Shown here: positions 58,825-59,093 of the stretch, piece after piece
Position numbering within the stretch: position 1 is the stretch's first letter
How the letters are laid out: every line of letters begins with the position of its first letter
NCBI GenBank assembly: GCA_009733575.1
Contig: ML769411.1
Location: 1-59,093, forward strand
Reading direction: 5' to 3'
Length of the DNA: 59,093 nucleotides
From: Gymnopus androsaceus JB14
Taxonomy: Eukaryota > Basidiomycota > Agaricomycetes > Agaricales > Omphalotaceae
Program-made: the position numbers and the translations under genes
Notes under the pieces: model-generated
The model's input: only the letters and a program-made list of their open reading frames with translations
Databases searched by the model: none
Told to the model about the DNA's origin: nothing

Positions 58825-59093
58825 TCAAACCTTTGCTAATCCCATAGATGCTGCGAAGTGTTTGGCTTTCATCAAAGGTAAGGCTTTGGTGAAGATGTCT
58901 GCCGTCATGTTTTTGGTAGGGCAGTATGTAAGACGAATTTTACCTTCCTCGATGACGTAGCGGATGAAGTGGTATTGGATATCGATGTGTTTGGTCCTAG
59001 CATGAAAACGATCATCCTTCGCCAATGCGATGGCGGACTGATTGTCTGACATGATGGGGATCGCATTGAGTAAATTGGACCAAAGATTTCCGA
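58825..59093 (-). CDS. Ty1/copia polyprotein C-terminus (RNase H), partial
   Basis: The frame enters from the right edge and ends at 58825. It reads MSDNQSAIALAKDDRFHART, KHIDIQYHFIRYVIEEG, YCPTKNMTADIFTKALP. D-NQSA and KHIDI.YHF...TADIFTK are standard marks of copia RNase H. The element continues beyond the window. Confidence 0.93.
   Translation of the reverse strand, partial: GNLWSNLLNAIPIMSDNQSAIALAKDDRFHARTKHIDIQYHFIRYVIEEGKIRLTYCPTKNMTADIFTKALPLMKAKHFAASMGLAKV

Overview
The window looks like nuclear DNA from a mushroom-forming basidiomycete (Agaricomycetes). Genes are split by many short introns of about 50 bases. Several products belong to families typical of these fungi: DUF6534 membrane proteins, a DUF6699 protein, an HNH_2-type nuclease family, a Crinkler-like P-loop protein and a thaumatin-like protein. 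Small inverted-repeat transposons are common.

Layout. 1-12,900 is an accessory region: three decayed fragments of an NAD-dependent epimerase, an exact tandem duplication (1702-4199 / 4200-7023) carrying two HNH-type genes, a third HNH relic, a duplicated GA-rich block and a thaumatin-like gene. 13,030-16,741 is a conserved head-to-head pair, PP2A catalytic subunit and CCT epsilon chaperonin, separated by 102 bases that contain a telobox. 16,338-26,672 is a segmental duplication: the CCT5 tail plus a DUF6534 gene occurs twice and flanks a Crinkler-like gene. 26,888-31,248 holds three apparently intact genes: steroid 5-alpha-reductase-like, DUF4112 and proline iminopeptidase. 31,675-46,880 is built around a full-length ABC-C transporter and a 2-hydroxyacid dehydrogenase; the 3' end of the transporter and a neighbouring hypothetical gene have been copied around them repeatedly. 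47,035-49,966 is a SUN-domain gene. 50,214-55,800 is a carboxylesterase / MYND-finger divergent pair, partly duplicated. 56,494-57,371 is a DUF6699 gene. The right edge is the end of a Ty1/copia retrotransposon.

Three things stand out. First, conserved genes (CCT5, PP2A, dehydrogenase, ABC transporter, carboxylesterase) carry many single extra bases, nearly all +1 and with almost no deletions, whereas the iminopeptidase, reductase and SUN genes have none that I can see. This must be resolved as consensus error or real decay before the gene models are trusted. Second, several transposon insertions can be defined exactly because a paralogous copy keeps the empty site: an 8-bp-TSD hAT-type MITE nested in a Tourist-type MITE, two TA-target elements, and an 18-base micro-insertion made of transposon ends. 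Third, the region has grown by repeated local duplication followed by decay of one copy.
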